A DNA stretch of 36,496 nucleotides. Source: Picochlorum sp. 'celeri' (taxonomy: Eukaryota; Chlorophyta; Trebouxiophyceae). Below are positions 18,393 through 27,749 of this stretch, piece by piece (within the stretch, counting starts at the first letter, position 1; each line of letters starts with the position of its first letter). A program made the position numbers and the translations under genes. Below the pieces are notes generated by a model that was not told the origin of the DNA, searched no databases, and saw only the letters and a program-made list of their open reading frames with translations. Location of the stretch: NCBI GenBank assembly GCA_010909725.1, contig JAACMV010000021.1:1-36496 (forward strand), read 5' to 3'.

Positions 18393-20090
18393 GTGATGTC
18401 TCTATTCAGTTCCAAAACAGTTGGTCGCTGTGGCAGGGGGCATCGCTCGGCCCAGGACGCAAGGGTGGTGGTGTCTGCGTCTCCTGCCAATGTGCTGTAG
18501 TGCTGCTCCGTCGTGTGCAAGATGGCTTCGTTGCTCAATTGCAGCTGATTATTTGGTCCTTTCACGGGCTGCAGTGTCTGTGGGCGTCTCTGTTTGCCTT
18601 GTAGGATATTGATGAACTTCCAGAAGATGGGACTGGAAGGTCCTGATGCTGCAGCCCGGTGCACAAATTTGTGAAAACTGGATGTCTGGTCACGCCTGAC
18701 CAATCGCCTCGCTTCCTGGTGTAATGCCTTATATGTTGCCATCGTATCTGTGTTGAGGTTTCTGTACATCTCCAGTCGCGCCTTGTTTCGTTTCCGTAGC
18801 ACTGTGCGCGTTCTGTGTGCAAGCTTTCTGATGGGCTTTTCTCGATGGCATGTGGTCTGGAAGCATTCTTGCTGGTCAACAATCCTGTGCAATGTGTCTT
18901 TGAATTTCCCTGTAAAGCTTTCTGCGTGTGTGTCGTCCGAGTCTGTGTGTTCCGAAGCCTCCATCTCCTCCGTAGTCTGTAGCAAGTCGTCCCAATAGTT
19001 GTGCTCCGTAATGTCTTTGGCAGTCCCTATGTGATCCAGCCGCAGTTTCTTCCTTGGTGGCGGCGGGATATCGCGTTGTCCTTCGTATCTACATTTCACA
19101 GCGAGTGGCCAGTGGTCTGAGGATGCTTCTGTGGTGAGTACCCTGGCTGAGAGCAGTTGAGCCCGGGCATGTTCGTTCACCAGAATGTGGTCTATCGCGC
19201 TTCCTTGTGTGTACGGCCTCCAGAATGTCGTGGCATCTCCTCGCACTGGCAGCAAATCTAATGGCCATCCTCTCCGTGCTATAAGTGTGCTCATGGCCTC
19301 CAAGTCGTGATTGAAGTCCCCCATGATGACGATGGGAGTCCCCGGTCGTTCCGCTGTGATCCTGTGTATGTCTGCATCCAGTTTGTTCAACGTCTCACGC
19401 CGATCGTCTCTCAGATGCTCCCCTGGTACATATATGGTGGCGATGTAGCAGGTGACTGGCATCAATTGGTGCACTTGGGCCCATATGATGTTGGGATGGG
19501 CATACACTTCTCTGAGCTCTGTCGTGGGCAAGCTCCTGTGTGTCACTAGTGCTACTCCTCTGACCCCTGGCCCCGTCTTGTACCTCTGTATGACGTTATA
19601 GTGGCTGAAGGCCAGCGGGAAGGAGTCTTCTTCAACCTGATGTTCTTGCAGCCCCACCACTCCGAATCTGCGAGCTTTAAAGCGCCAATTGAGCTCGCCT
19701 CGTTTGTTGGCAGCCGTGGTGATGTTCCATGTGGCAAGAACGTTGAAGGGTTTCGATCCTTGGCGTGCGTTGTTCTCCTCGGTTCGGCTGCTCCGACCAT
19801 CGCCTGCTCCTCCTCTTCCTTGGCGGGCCCAAGGGAATCCAGCCCCAACTCGGCGGGTCCGAGTATGTCCAGCTCCAGTGTCTTCCAGCCCGTGTCGTCG
19901 TGCCTGCTCCTTCATTCTGCGCCTGTAGTTTTTGTGGCGTCGAATATGCCACTTCCGAGCCGTTCGGGATGCCGCGATCTGGCTGATCAGCCCTGCGGGA
20001 GCACCCTCGATCCAGACGTCAAAGCGGACCCGTTGGTCAATCCTTTGCCTAGCCGCTCGAACTTGTTTCACGTGACGAAGTGTAGCCGCA
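18191..20090 (-). pseudogene. LINE copy C endonuclease and start of RT (frameshifted)
   Basis: This is an APE-type endonuclease with all the key motifs: LATWNI (Asn), GLQEHQ (Glu), YVPGEH, IVIMGDFNHDLEA, GSAIDHILVNEHA and SSDHWPLAVKC (catalytic His). The enzyme nicks target DNA so that the 3' OH primes reverse transcription. A charged linker follows, then the first RT block GKAPGMDGITNEVYK. A single-base deletion near 18,290 (+ strand CCTGGGG, where copies D and E have CCTAGGGG) shifts the frame away from the rest of RT. The frame stays open to the truncated 5' edge; the first start-like codon is a GTG at 20071. Relative to other LINE classes the EN/RT wording fits an L1-like element, not RTE; that is a judgement by eye. 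Confidence 0.85.
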
Positions 20091-20322
20091 TTTTTTTTTT
20101 TTTTTTTTTTTTGGTTCTGTAAGCATACAAAGAAGTGAGAAAATCTCGACTGACACGGAGTTGGCCTGCTGCCTCAAATGCAGGTGGTCCTCCCAGCAGG
20201 GCTCCTGAATCAAGAGAACCTTGACCAGATGGAGCTCTGCCACATGTGCATGAAGCCAACCATGCACAGGTGCCCAGATACCTGCCCAGGTGATGTGGGG
20301 GTTGCACCCACTAAAAACTCAC

Positions 20323-20332
20323 TCCTTATATA
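20323..20332 (-). promoter_or_regulatory. TATA box in the 3' UTR of LINE copy D
   Basis: TATATAAGGA on the minus strand, about 220 nt before the tail, reading towards copy C, which starts at 20090. Confidence 0.5.
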
Positions 20333-23300
20333 CCACAGTCCACGTGTTCCACAGAGCGCCTCGGCGTGGGGTCTCTGAGAGGAGTCTCAGAAACCTCACT
20401 GGAAGTGCTCCGTGAGAACTGCCGTACCCAGGGGGCGTCGGCTCTTGGGGTAGTGGGCGCCTCAGCATGACTCTCCAAAAGAGCTGAGGCCTGTGGTTGA
20501 GAGCCACCATGATCTTCCAACGAAAGACCATGGGCACCACTTGACTCTCGGTGACCGATGTTGTGAGGGGAGGTTGCCTCCTCCCTCGCCCTGTCCCGTG
20601 CCTCCATCAAAGACACCACTTCCTCTGATCCCCACAGCTTTCCCATATGGGTGGGCATACTAATCCCCAAAAAATGGGCTGTGGCGATGCACAGGGGGAC
20701 AGGGGCTTGAGTAACATGCTCGGAGGATGCTGTAGGAGCAAACTCTGGATGTTCTCCTCTGGCTGACCCCAACAACCATTGCCAAGGGTCCACTCCAGTT
20801 TCCTGATGAGCGGTGATGGCCTTGGCGATCCAATCTCCCAGCACTTGGTCGCGAATCACCGCGTATGCCGGGCAGTGAAGCAAGAGATGTTCGAGAGAGT
20901 CCTCCGTGTGGCTGTCGCAGCTGGCGCACCAGGAGCGATAGGAGGGAGGAAGCAGCCGAGCTCGAGAGCCTCGGGCAGCATTCCAGATCCCTCCTGTGCG
21001 GGCCCGTGCCAGCCAGTGAAAGCCACGAGAGTACCCCTCCGCAGTCGAATATGAAAGATAATTATTTGTAGAGGAATAATTAGCTTCCATATATGCGTTG
21101 TACCCTGAAGAGTGGCTCCTGTCGGCGGCGAGGTGACGTTCCCATGTGATGAATTGGACCTGTTTGGCGAGTTGCTTGGGGGTCTTGTCGAGGGGCGAGA
21201 ATCCATGTCGATTCTGTAACCTCGTCATGAAGGCCTTGGTGCGTTGGACCAGCGTGTGTTTGCCCCTCCTGGCTGGAAGGCTAAACAAGGTGCCAATCCA
21301 AGTCCCAAGGTCTGGCCACTTCCTCCAGGCTCGGGCTGCTCTCCCTGCAGCGATGGCAGGAAGGGTGGGGAGTTCCAGCTCAGTGGATAGTGTCGCGGAC
21401 GCTATCGTATGAGTGGCCTTGCCCCTGACAGCCACGTTGAGAGCCATGGAGAGCACTCGTTGGAGCGGTTGCATCGCGGTGCGCCCGCTCGAGCCAAACA
21501 GTTCGCCTCCGTATGCCAATTGAGGGATCAGTTGTCCCTTGATGGCCAGCAGCTTGCTCTTCAGGGGGATAGAGGGCGTCGCCAGCATAGGTCGCATGGC
21601 TCGGAGCGTCGTCAAGCCTTTGGCACGTCTGTCGAGGATGATGTCCCTCACGTCGAGGCGTGGGGTGACAACAATCCCGAGATACGTGTACTTGTCGACT
21701 ACTGGAATGGTACCGCGTTGGATGGTGAAGGGGCCAATGGTGGGTCGAGGCAGCTGTGTAGAATCACCTACGCCCAGTGCCATGACGCCACACTTGGCGT
21801 GTCCCACCTCCATGCCGAAGCGGTCACACCAGTCTCCGAACGTGTTGAGCGAGTCCTGCAGCTCTGCTTCTGACTCGGCCAGGATGACTGTGTCGTCTGC
21901 GAAGAGCAGGCCAGGAATACGAGGGTCTTCATCAGCGTGCGGGTCGCGAAGATTCGGGACCGTCACGCCTCGGATCCCATCCAGCGCCGAGTCGATGAAG
22001 AGATCGAACAGGACTGGGCTCAACGTATCGCCTTGCTTGACACCTCTATGCAATGGGAACGTACCTGTGGAAGTAAGAGTACCTGCAGAGCATTTGAAAC
22101 CAGCGTGAGAATACAGCGTGGAAATGAAGTTCAAACACGCGCCGTTGATCCCCCGAGAACTAAGTACATGAAGAAGGCACCGATGGGGGACCATATCGAA
22201 TGCCTTCCTCAGATCTATAAATGCAGCAAAGGTGACCTGGTCCACTTGGCGTCGGCGGAGGGCAATCTCGTAGAGCGTCGCAGCTTGAGCTGGGCATTCC
22301 TGTAGTCTCCTGAATCCAGCTTGTTCCTTTCTGAGTCCTCTGGGTCCTTCTATAAGATGTGTGTGCAGCCTGTCTGATATCACCCTGGTAGTGAGTTTGA
22401 GGAGGCAGTCGATGAGTGAGATGCCTCGGTGATTATCCAACAACGTAGCATCTTTGTGTGGCTTGGGGATGCTGATGATCAGGCTGCTGTGCATGTCTTC
22501 TGGGATGTCGCCATGAAAGATAGAGTTAACGGCTTCCAGCAGCATTCTTCCCATTGGTGTTGTGGGTTCCAACCTAGGGGTGTCTTCTTTGCAGAGTTTG
22601 TACACCTCGTTTGTGATGCCATCCATTCCTGGTGCTTTGCCTGTTGCAGAGGTGGCGAGAGCTGCTTGTATCTCCGGCCACGTGATGTCTCTATTCAGTT
22701 CCAAAACAGTTGGTCGCTGTGGCAAGGGGCATCGCTCGGCCCAGGACGCAAGGGTGGTGGTGTCTGCGTCGCCTGCCAATGTGCTGTAGTGCTGCTCCGT
22801 CGTGTGCAAGATGGCTTCGTTGCTCAATTGCAGCTGATTATTTGGTCCTTTCACGGGCTGCAGTGTCTGTGGGCGTCTCTGTTTGCCTTGTAGGATATTG
22901 ATGAACTTCCAGAAGATGGGACTGGAAGGTCCTGATGCTGCAGCCCGGTGCACAAATTTGTGAAAACTGGATGTCTGGTCACGCCTGACCAATCGCCTCG
23001 CTTCCTGGTGTAATGCCTTGTATGTTGCCATCGTATCTGTGTTGAGGTTTCTGTACATCTCCAGTCGCGCCTTGTTTCGTTTCCGTAGCACTGTGCGCGT
23101 TCTGTGTGCAAGCTTTCTGATGGGCTTTTCTCGATGGCATGTGGTCTGGAAGCATTCTTGCTGGTCAAGAATCCTGTGCAATGTGTCTTTGAATTTCCCT
23201 GTAAAGCTTTCTGCGTGTGTGTCGTCCGAGTCTGTGTGTTCCATGTCAGCCTCCATGTCCTCCGTAGTCTGTAGCAAGTCGTCCCAATAGTTGTGCTCCG

Positions 23301-23994
23301 TAATGTCTTTGGCAGTCCCTATGTGATCCAGCCGCAGTTTCTTCCTTGGTGGCGGTGGGATATCGCGTTGTCCTTCGTATCTGCATTTCACAGCGAGTGG
23401 CCAGTGGTCTGAGGATGCCTCTGTGGTGAGTACCCTGGCTGAGAGCAGGTGAGCCCGGGCATGTTCGTTCACCAGAATGTGGTCTATCGCGCTTCCTTGT
23501 GTGTACGGCCTCCAGAATGTCGTGGCATCTCCTCGCACTGGCAGCAAATCTAATGGCCATCCTCTGACAGATGGTTCCCCCTCATGATGGAGTCTCCACC
23601 ATGACTCGGTATACTCTTCCCTACTGTGCCCGAGGTGACTAGATACCATTCCAGGTGATGTGGGAGTTGCACCCACTAAAAACTCACTCCTTGGACAACA
23701 GTCCACGTGTTCCACTGAGCAGCCCCACAGAGTGTGGGGGGCTCGATGAGAACTGCCATACCCATTGGGCTTCGGCTCTTGGGGTAAGAAAAGTGGTGAA
23801 GTATCACCGGTGGAGCAGGAGGTGGTCAACCAGGAGGTCAACGCCTGCGTGCCAACAGCCCGAAGGCCTCTCACTAGGCCATGAGTAACAGCCAGACCAA
23901 CCCAAGAAGGGCGGTATGGGTGCTCTCCTTCACTGCCCCCAGTCCGTGCTATAAGTGTGCTCATGGCCTCCAAGTCGTGATTGAAGTCCCCCAT
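20326..23994 (-). CDS. LINE copy D polyprotein: endonuclease C-half, RT, Cys/His knuckle (1222 aa frame)
   Basis: The open frame begins at MGDFNHDLEA, which is an internal endonuclease motif and not a natural start. Residues 18-143 come from the 378-bp insert, in frame. The endonuclease then continues with SAIDHILVN (near 170) and SSDHWPL (near 200). RT runs from about 452 (GKAPGMDG) through FIDLRKAFDMV and GVKQGDTLSPVL to FADD at residues 698-701. A Cys/His knuckle, CASCDSHTEDSLEHLLLHC, occupies 1023-1041. The end is the 3' coding tail PWVRQFSRSTSSEV...VEHVDC. All catalytic RT residues are present. The N-terminal half of the endonuclease is in another frame because of one missing base near 24,020. 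RT activity might survive; target nicking would not. Confidence 0.85.
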   Translation of the reverse strand: MGDFNHDLEAMSTLIARTGGSEGEHPYRPSWVGLAVTHGLVRGLRAVGTQALTSWLTTSCSTGDTSPLFLPQEPKPNGYGSSHRAPHTLWGCSVEHVDCCPRSEFLVGATPTSPGMVSSHLGHSREEYTESWWRLHHEGEPSVRGWPLDLLPVRGDATTFWRPYTQGSAIDHILVNEHARAHLLSARVLTTEASSDHWPLAVKCRYEGQRDIPPPPRKKLRLDHIGTAKDITEHNYWDDLLQTTEDMEADMEHTDSDDTHAESFTGKFKDTLHRILDQQECFQTTCHREKPIRKLAHRTRTVLRKRNKARLEMYRNLNTDTMATYKALHQEARRLVRRDQTSSFHKFVHRAAASGPSSPIFWKFINILQGKQRRPQTLQPVKGPNNQLQLSNEAILHTTEQHYSTLAGDADTTTLASWAERCPLPQRPTVLELNRDITWPEIQAALATSATGKAPGMDGITNEVYKLCKEDTPRLEPTTPMGRMLLEAVNSIFHGDIPEDMHSSLIISIPKPHKDATLLDNHRGISLIDCLLKLTTRVISDRLHTHLIEGPRGLRKEQAGFRRLQECPAQAATLYEIALRRRQVDQVTFAAFIDLRKAFDMVPHRCLLHVLSSRGINGACLNFISTLYSHAGFKCSAGTLTSTGTFPLHRGVKQGDTLSPVLFDLFIDSALDGIRGVTVPNLRDPHADEDPRIPGLLFADDTVILAESEAELQDSLNTFGDWCDRFGMEVGHAKCGVMALGVGDSTQLPRPTIGPFTIQRGTIPVVDKYTYLGIVVTPRLDVRDIILDRRAKGLTTLRAMRPMLATPSIPLKSKLLAIKGQLIPQLAYGGELFGSSGRTAMQPLQRVLSMALNVAVRGKATHTIASATLSTELELPTLPAIAAGRAARAWRKWPDLGTWIGTLFSLPARRGKHTLVQRTKAFMTRLQNRHGFSPLDKTPKQLAKQVQFITWERHLAADRSHSSGYNAYMEANYSSTNNYLSYSTAEGYSRGFHWLARARTGGIWNAARGSRARLLPPSYRSWCASCDSHTEDSLEHLLLHCPAYAVIRDQVLGDWIAKAITAHQETGVDPWQWLLGSARGEHPEFAPTASSEHVTQAPVPLCIATAHFLGISMPTHMGKLWGSEEVVSLMEARDRAREEATSPHNIGHRESSGAHGLSLEDHGGSQPQASALLESHAEAPTTPRADAPWVRQFSRSTSSEVSETPLRDPTPRRSVEHVDCGI
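23566..23943 (-). mobile_element. 378-bp fragment of LINE family 2 inserted in copy D
   Basis: Copies C and E read CATCCTCT directly followed by CCGTGCTAT; copy D has 378 extra bases between them. The insert, on the element strand, contains a diverged version of the 3' coding end (PQEPKPNGYGSSHRAP) and a 3' UTR identical for over 100 nt to element B. It stops before the last roughly 60 nt and has no A-tail. It lacks the TATA box (CTCCTTGGACAAC on +). No target-site duplication is visible. Confidence 0.75.
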
Positions 23995-24679
23995 GATGAC
24001 GATGGGAGTCCCCGGTCGCTCGCGGTGATCATGTGTATGTCTGCATCCAGTTTGTTCAACGTCTCACGCCGATCGTCTCTCAGATGCTCCCCTGGTACAT
24101 ATATGGTGGCGATGTAGCAGGTGACTGGCATCAATTGGTGCACTTGGGCCCATATGATGTTGGGATGGGCATACACTTCTCTGAGCTCTGTCGTGGGCAA
24201 GCTCCTGTGTGTCACTAGTGCTACTCCTCTGACCCCTGGCCCCGTCTTGTACCTCTGTATGACGTTATAGTGGCTGAAGGCCAGCGGGAAGGAGTCTTCT
24301 TCAACCTGATGTTCTTGCAGCCCTACCACTCCGAATCTGCGAGCTTTAAAGCGCCAATTGAGCTCGCCTCGTTTGTTGGCAGCCGTGGTGATGTTCCATG
24401 TGGCAAGAACGTTGAAGGGTGTCGATCCTTGGCGTGCGTTGTTCTCCTCGGTTCGGCTGCTCCGACCATCGCCTGCTCCTCCTCTTCCTTGGCGGGCCCA
24501 AGGGAATCCAGCCCCAACTCGGCGGGTCCGAGTATGTCCAGCTCCAGTGTCTTCCGGCCCGTGTCGTCGTGCCTGCTCCTTCATTCTGCGCCTGTAGTTT
24601 TTGTGGCGTCGAATATGCCACTTCCAAGCCGTTCGGGATGCCGCGATCTGGCTGATCAGCCCTTCGGGAGCACCCTCGA
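23961..24679 (-). pseudogene. LINE copy D endonuclease N-terminal half
   Basis: It carries LATWNI, GLQEHQVEEDSF and the YVPGEHLRDDRRE block of the APE endonuclease, then goes out of frame near 24,020 just before GDFN. Upstream the same frame is open through the A-tail of copy E (a poly-Lys run) into the 3' UTR of copy E, up to 24902. A transcript starting in copy E could therefore be translated into this copy, if a non-ATG start were used. Confidence 0.7.
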
Positions 24680-24917
24680 TTTTTTTTTTTTTTTTTTTTT
24701 TTTTTTTGGTTCTGTAAGCATACAAAGAAGTGAGAAAATCTCGACTGACACGGAGTTGGCCTGCTGCCTCAAATGCAGGTGGTCCTCCCAGCAGGGCTCC
24801 TGAATCAAGAGAACCTCGACCATGTGGAGCTCTGCCACGTGTGCATGAAGCCAACCATGCACAGGTGCCCAGATACCTGCCCAGGTGATGTGGGGGTTGC
24901 ACCCACTAAAAACTCAC

Positions 24918-24927
24918 TCCTTATATA
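24918..24927 (-). promoter_or_regulatory. TATA box in the 3' UTR of LINE copy E
   Basis: TATATAAGGA on the minus strand, about 220 nt upstream of the tail, reading into copy D. Confidence 0.5.
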
Positions 24928-27749
24928 CCACAGTCCACGTGTTCCACAGGGCGCCTCGGCGTGGGGTCTCCGAGAGGAGTCTCAGAAACCTCACTGGAAG
25001 TGCGCCGTGAGAACTGCCGTACCCAGGGGGCGTCGGCTCTTGGGGTAGTGGGCGCCTCAGCATGACTCTCCAAAAGAGCTGAGGCCTGTGGTTGAGAGCC
25101 ACCATGATCTTCCAACGAAAGATCATGGGCACCACTTGACTCTCGGTGACCTATGTTGTGAGGGGAGGTTGCCTCCTCCCTCGCCCTGTCCCGTGCCTCC
25201 ATCAAAGACACCACTTCCTCTGATCCCCACAGCTTTCCCATATGGGTGGGCATACTAATCCCCAAAAAATGGGCTGTGGCGATGCACAGGGGGACAGGGG
25301 CTTGAGTAACATGCTCGGAGGATGCTGTAGGAGCAAACTCTGGATGTTCTCCTCTGGCTGACCCCAACAACCATTGCCAAGGGTCCACTCCAGTTTCCTG
25401 ATGAGCGGTGATGGCCTTGGCGATCCAATCTCCCAGCACTTGGTCGCGAATCACCGCGTATGCCGGGCAGTGAAGCAAGAGATGTTCGAGAGAGTCCTCC
25501 GTGTGGCTTTCGCAGCTGGCGCACCAGGAGCGATAGGAGGGAGGAAGCAGCCGAGCTCGAGAGCCTCGGGCAGCATTCCAGATCCCTCCTGTGCGGGCCC
25601 GTGCAAGCCAGTGAAAGCCACGAGAGTACCCCTCCGCAGTCGAATATGAAAGATAATTATTTGTAGATGAATAATTAGCTTCCACATAGGCGTTGTACCC
25701 TGAAGAGTGGCTCCTGTCGGTGGCGAGGTGGCGTTCCCACGTGAGGAATTGGACCTGTTTGGCGAGTTGCTTGGGGGTCTTGTCGAGGGGCGAGAATCCA
25801 TGTCGATTCTGTAACCTCGTCATGAAGGCCTTGGTGCGTTGGACCAGCGTGTGTTTGCCCCTCCTGGCTGGGAGGCTAAACAAGGTGCCAATCCAAGTCC
25901 CAAGGTCTGGCCACTTCCTCCAGGCTCGGGCTGCTCTCCCTGCAGCGATGGCAGGAAGGGTGGGGAGTTCCAGCTCAGTGGATAGTGTCGCGGACGCTAT
26001 CGTATGAGTGGCCTTGCCCCTGACAGCCATGTTGAGAGCCATGGAGAGCACTCGTTGGAGCGGTTGCATCGCGGTGCGCCCGCTCGAGCCAAACAGTTCG
26101 CCTCCGTATGCCAATTGAGGGATCAGTTGTCCCTTGATGGCCAGCAGCTTGCTCTTCAGGGGGATAGAGGGCGTCGCCAGCATAGGTCGCATGGCTCGGA
26201 GCGTCGCCAAGCCTTTGGCACGTCTGTCGAGGATGATGTCCCTCACGTCGAGGCGTGGGGTGACAACAATCCCGAGATACGTGTACTTGTCGACTACTGG
26301 AATGGTACCGCGTTGGATGGTGAAGGGGCCAATGGTGGGTCGAGGCAGCTGTGTAGAATCACCTACGCCCAGTGCCATGACGCCACACTTGGCGTGTCCC
26401 ACCTCCATGCCGAAGCGGTCACACCAGTCTCCGAACGTGTTGAGCGAGTCCTGCAGCTCTGCTTCCGACTCGGCCAGGATGACTGTGTCGTCTGCGAAGA
26501 GCAGGCCAGGAATACGGGGGTCTTCATCGGCGTGCGGGTCGCGAAGATTCGGTACCGTCACGCCTCGGATCCCATCCAGTGCCGAGTCGATGAAGAGATC
26601 GAACAGGACTGGGCTCAACGTATCGCCTTGCTTGACGCCTCTATGCAATGGGAACGTACCTGTGGAAGTAAGAGTACCTGCAGAGCATTTGAAACCAGCG
26701 TGAGAATACAGCGTGGAGATGAAGTTCAAACACGCGCCGTTGATCCCCCGAGAACTAAGTACATGAAGAAGGCACCGATGGGGGACCATATCGAATGCCT
26801 TCCTCAGATCTATAAATGCAGCAAAGGTGACCTGGTCCACTTGGCGTCGGCGGAGGGCAATCTCGTAGAGCGTCGCAGCTTGAGCTGGGCATTCCTGTAG
26901 TCTCCTGAATCCAGCTTGTTCCTTTCTGAGTCCTCTGGGTCCTTCTATAAGATGTGTGTGCAGCCTGTCTGATATCACCCTGGTAGTGAGTTTGAGGAGG
27001 CAGTCGATGAGTGAGATGCCTCGGTGATTATCCAACAGCGTAGCATCTTTGTGTGGCTTGGGGATGCTAATGATCAGGCTGCTGTGCATGTCTTCTGGGA
27101 TGTCGCCATGAAAGATAGAGTTGACGGCTTCCAGTAGCATTCTTCCCATTGGCGTTGTGGGTTCCAACCTAGGGGTGTCTTCTTTGCAGAGTTTGTACAC
27201 CTCGTTTGTGATGCCATCCATTCCTGGTGCTTTGCCTGTTGCAGAGGTGGCGAGAGCTGCTTGTATCTCCGGCCACGTGATGTCTCTATTCAGTTCCAAA
27301 ACAGTTGGTCGCTGGGGCAAGGGGCATCGCTCGGCCCAGGACGCAAGGGGGGTGGTATCTGCGTCTCCTGCCAATGTGCTGTAATGCTGCTCCGTCGTGT
27401 GCAAAATGGCTTCGTTGCTCAGTTGCAGCTGGTTATTTGGTCCTTTCCACGGGCTGCAGTGTCTGTGGGCGTCTCTGTTTGCCTTGTAGAATATTGATGA
27501 ACTTCCAGAAGATGGGACTGGAAGGTCCTGATGCTGCAGCCCTGTGTACAAATTTGTGGAAACTGGATGTCTGGTCACGCTGACCATCGCCTCGCTTCCT
27601 GGTGTAATGCCTTGTATGTTGCCATCGTATCTGTGTTGAGGTTTCTGTACATCTCCAGTCGTGCCTGGTTTCGTTTTCGTAGCACTGTGCGCGTTCTGTG
27701 TGCGAGCTTTCTGATGGGCTTTTCTCGATGGCATGTGGTTTGGAAGCAT
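24921..27749 (-). CDS. LINE copy E reverse transcriptase and C-terminus (942 aa frame)
   Basis: This frame covers the complete RT: GKAPGMDGITNEVYK, FIDLRKAFDMV, GVKQGDTLSPVLFD, FADD at residues 418-421 (26,487-26,498), thumb, the CASCESHTEDSLEH..HC knuckle and the same C-terminal tail as copy D. It has no internal stop, so RT could be functional. The N-terminal 100 residues of the frame are out of register with copies C and D: the linker words appear partly in this frame and partly in the overlapping one at 27433-27762. The junction to the endonuclease is therefore broken by two or more single-base indels. Confidence 0.85.
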   Translation of the reverse strand: MLPNHMPSRKAHQKARTQNAHSATKTKPGTTGDVQKPQHRYDGNIQGITPGSEAMVSVTRHPVSTNLYTGLQHQDLPVPSSGSSSIFYKANRDAHRHCSPWKGPNNQLQLSNEAILHTTEQHYSTLAGDADTTPLASWAERCPLPQRPTVLELNRDITWPEIQAALATSATGKAPGMDGITNEVYKLCKEDTPRLEPTTPMGRMLLEAVNSIFHGDIPEDMHSSLIISIPKPHKDATLLDNHRGISLIDCLLKLTTRVISDRLHTHLIEGPRGLRKEQAGFRRLQECPAQAATLYEIALRRRQVDQVTFAAFIDLRKAFDMVPHRCLLHVLSSRGINGACLNFISTLYSHAGFKCSAGTLTSTGTFPLHRGVKQGDTLSPVLFDLFIDSALDGIRGVTVPNLRDPHADEDPRIPGLLFADDTVILAESEAELQDSLNTFGDWCDRFGMEVGHAKCGVMALGVGDSTQLPRPTIGPFTIQRGTIPVVDKYTYLGIVVTPRLDVRDIILDRRAKGLATLRAMRPMLATPSIPLKSKLLAIKGQLIPQLAYGGELFGSSGRTAMQPLQRVLSMALNMAVRGKATHTIASATLSTELELPTLPAIAAGRAARAWRKWPDLGTWIGTLFSLPARRGKHTLVQRTKAFMTRLQNRHGFSPLDKTPKQLAKQVQFLTWERHLATDRSHSSGYNAYVEANYSSTNNYLSYSTAEGYSRGFHWLARARTGGIWNAARGSRARLLPPSYRSWCASCESHTEDSLEHLLLHCPAYAVIRDQVLGDWIAKAITAHQETGVDPWQWLLGSARGEHPEFAPTASSEHVTQAPVPLCIATAHFLGISMPTHMGKLWGSEEVVSLMEARDRAREEATSPHNIGHRESSGAHDLSLEDHGGSQPQASALLESHAEAPTTPRADAPWVRQFSRRTSSEVSETPLGDPTPRRPVEHVDCGI

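Larger units (their letters stand above)
15783..20090 (-). mobile_element. LINE copy C, longest 5' end in the array, family 1
   Basis: The copy is 4308 bp including a 38-T tail (15783-15820). It runs from the 3' UTR through RT and endonuclease and extends about 75 nt further 5' than copy D. Its coding frame is still open at the 5' edge without an ATG, so this copy too is 5'-truncated. Any ORF1/gag-like region is not in the window. Its 5' end abuts the tail of copy D directly, with no visible target-site duplication. Confidence 0.9.
20091..24679 (-). mobile_element. LINE copy D, family 1, with 378-bp insert
   Basis: The tail is 22 T at 20091-20112. The body matches copy C nearly base for base apart from scattered changes and an insert at 23566-23943. 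The 5' end is truncated at CACCCTCGAT (24671-24680), about 75 nt short of copy C, and abuts the tail of copy E. It has the longest uninterrupted ORF of the array. Confidence 0.9.

Noticed and set aside
16487..26900. Long + strand ORFs of 80-298 aa repeated in each LINE copy
   Set aside because: They are antisense shadows of the RT and endonuclease frames. They recur because the copies are repeated, and they carry no domain of their own.
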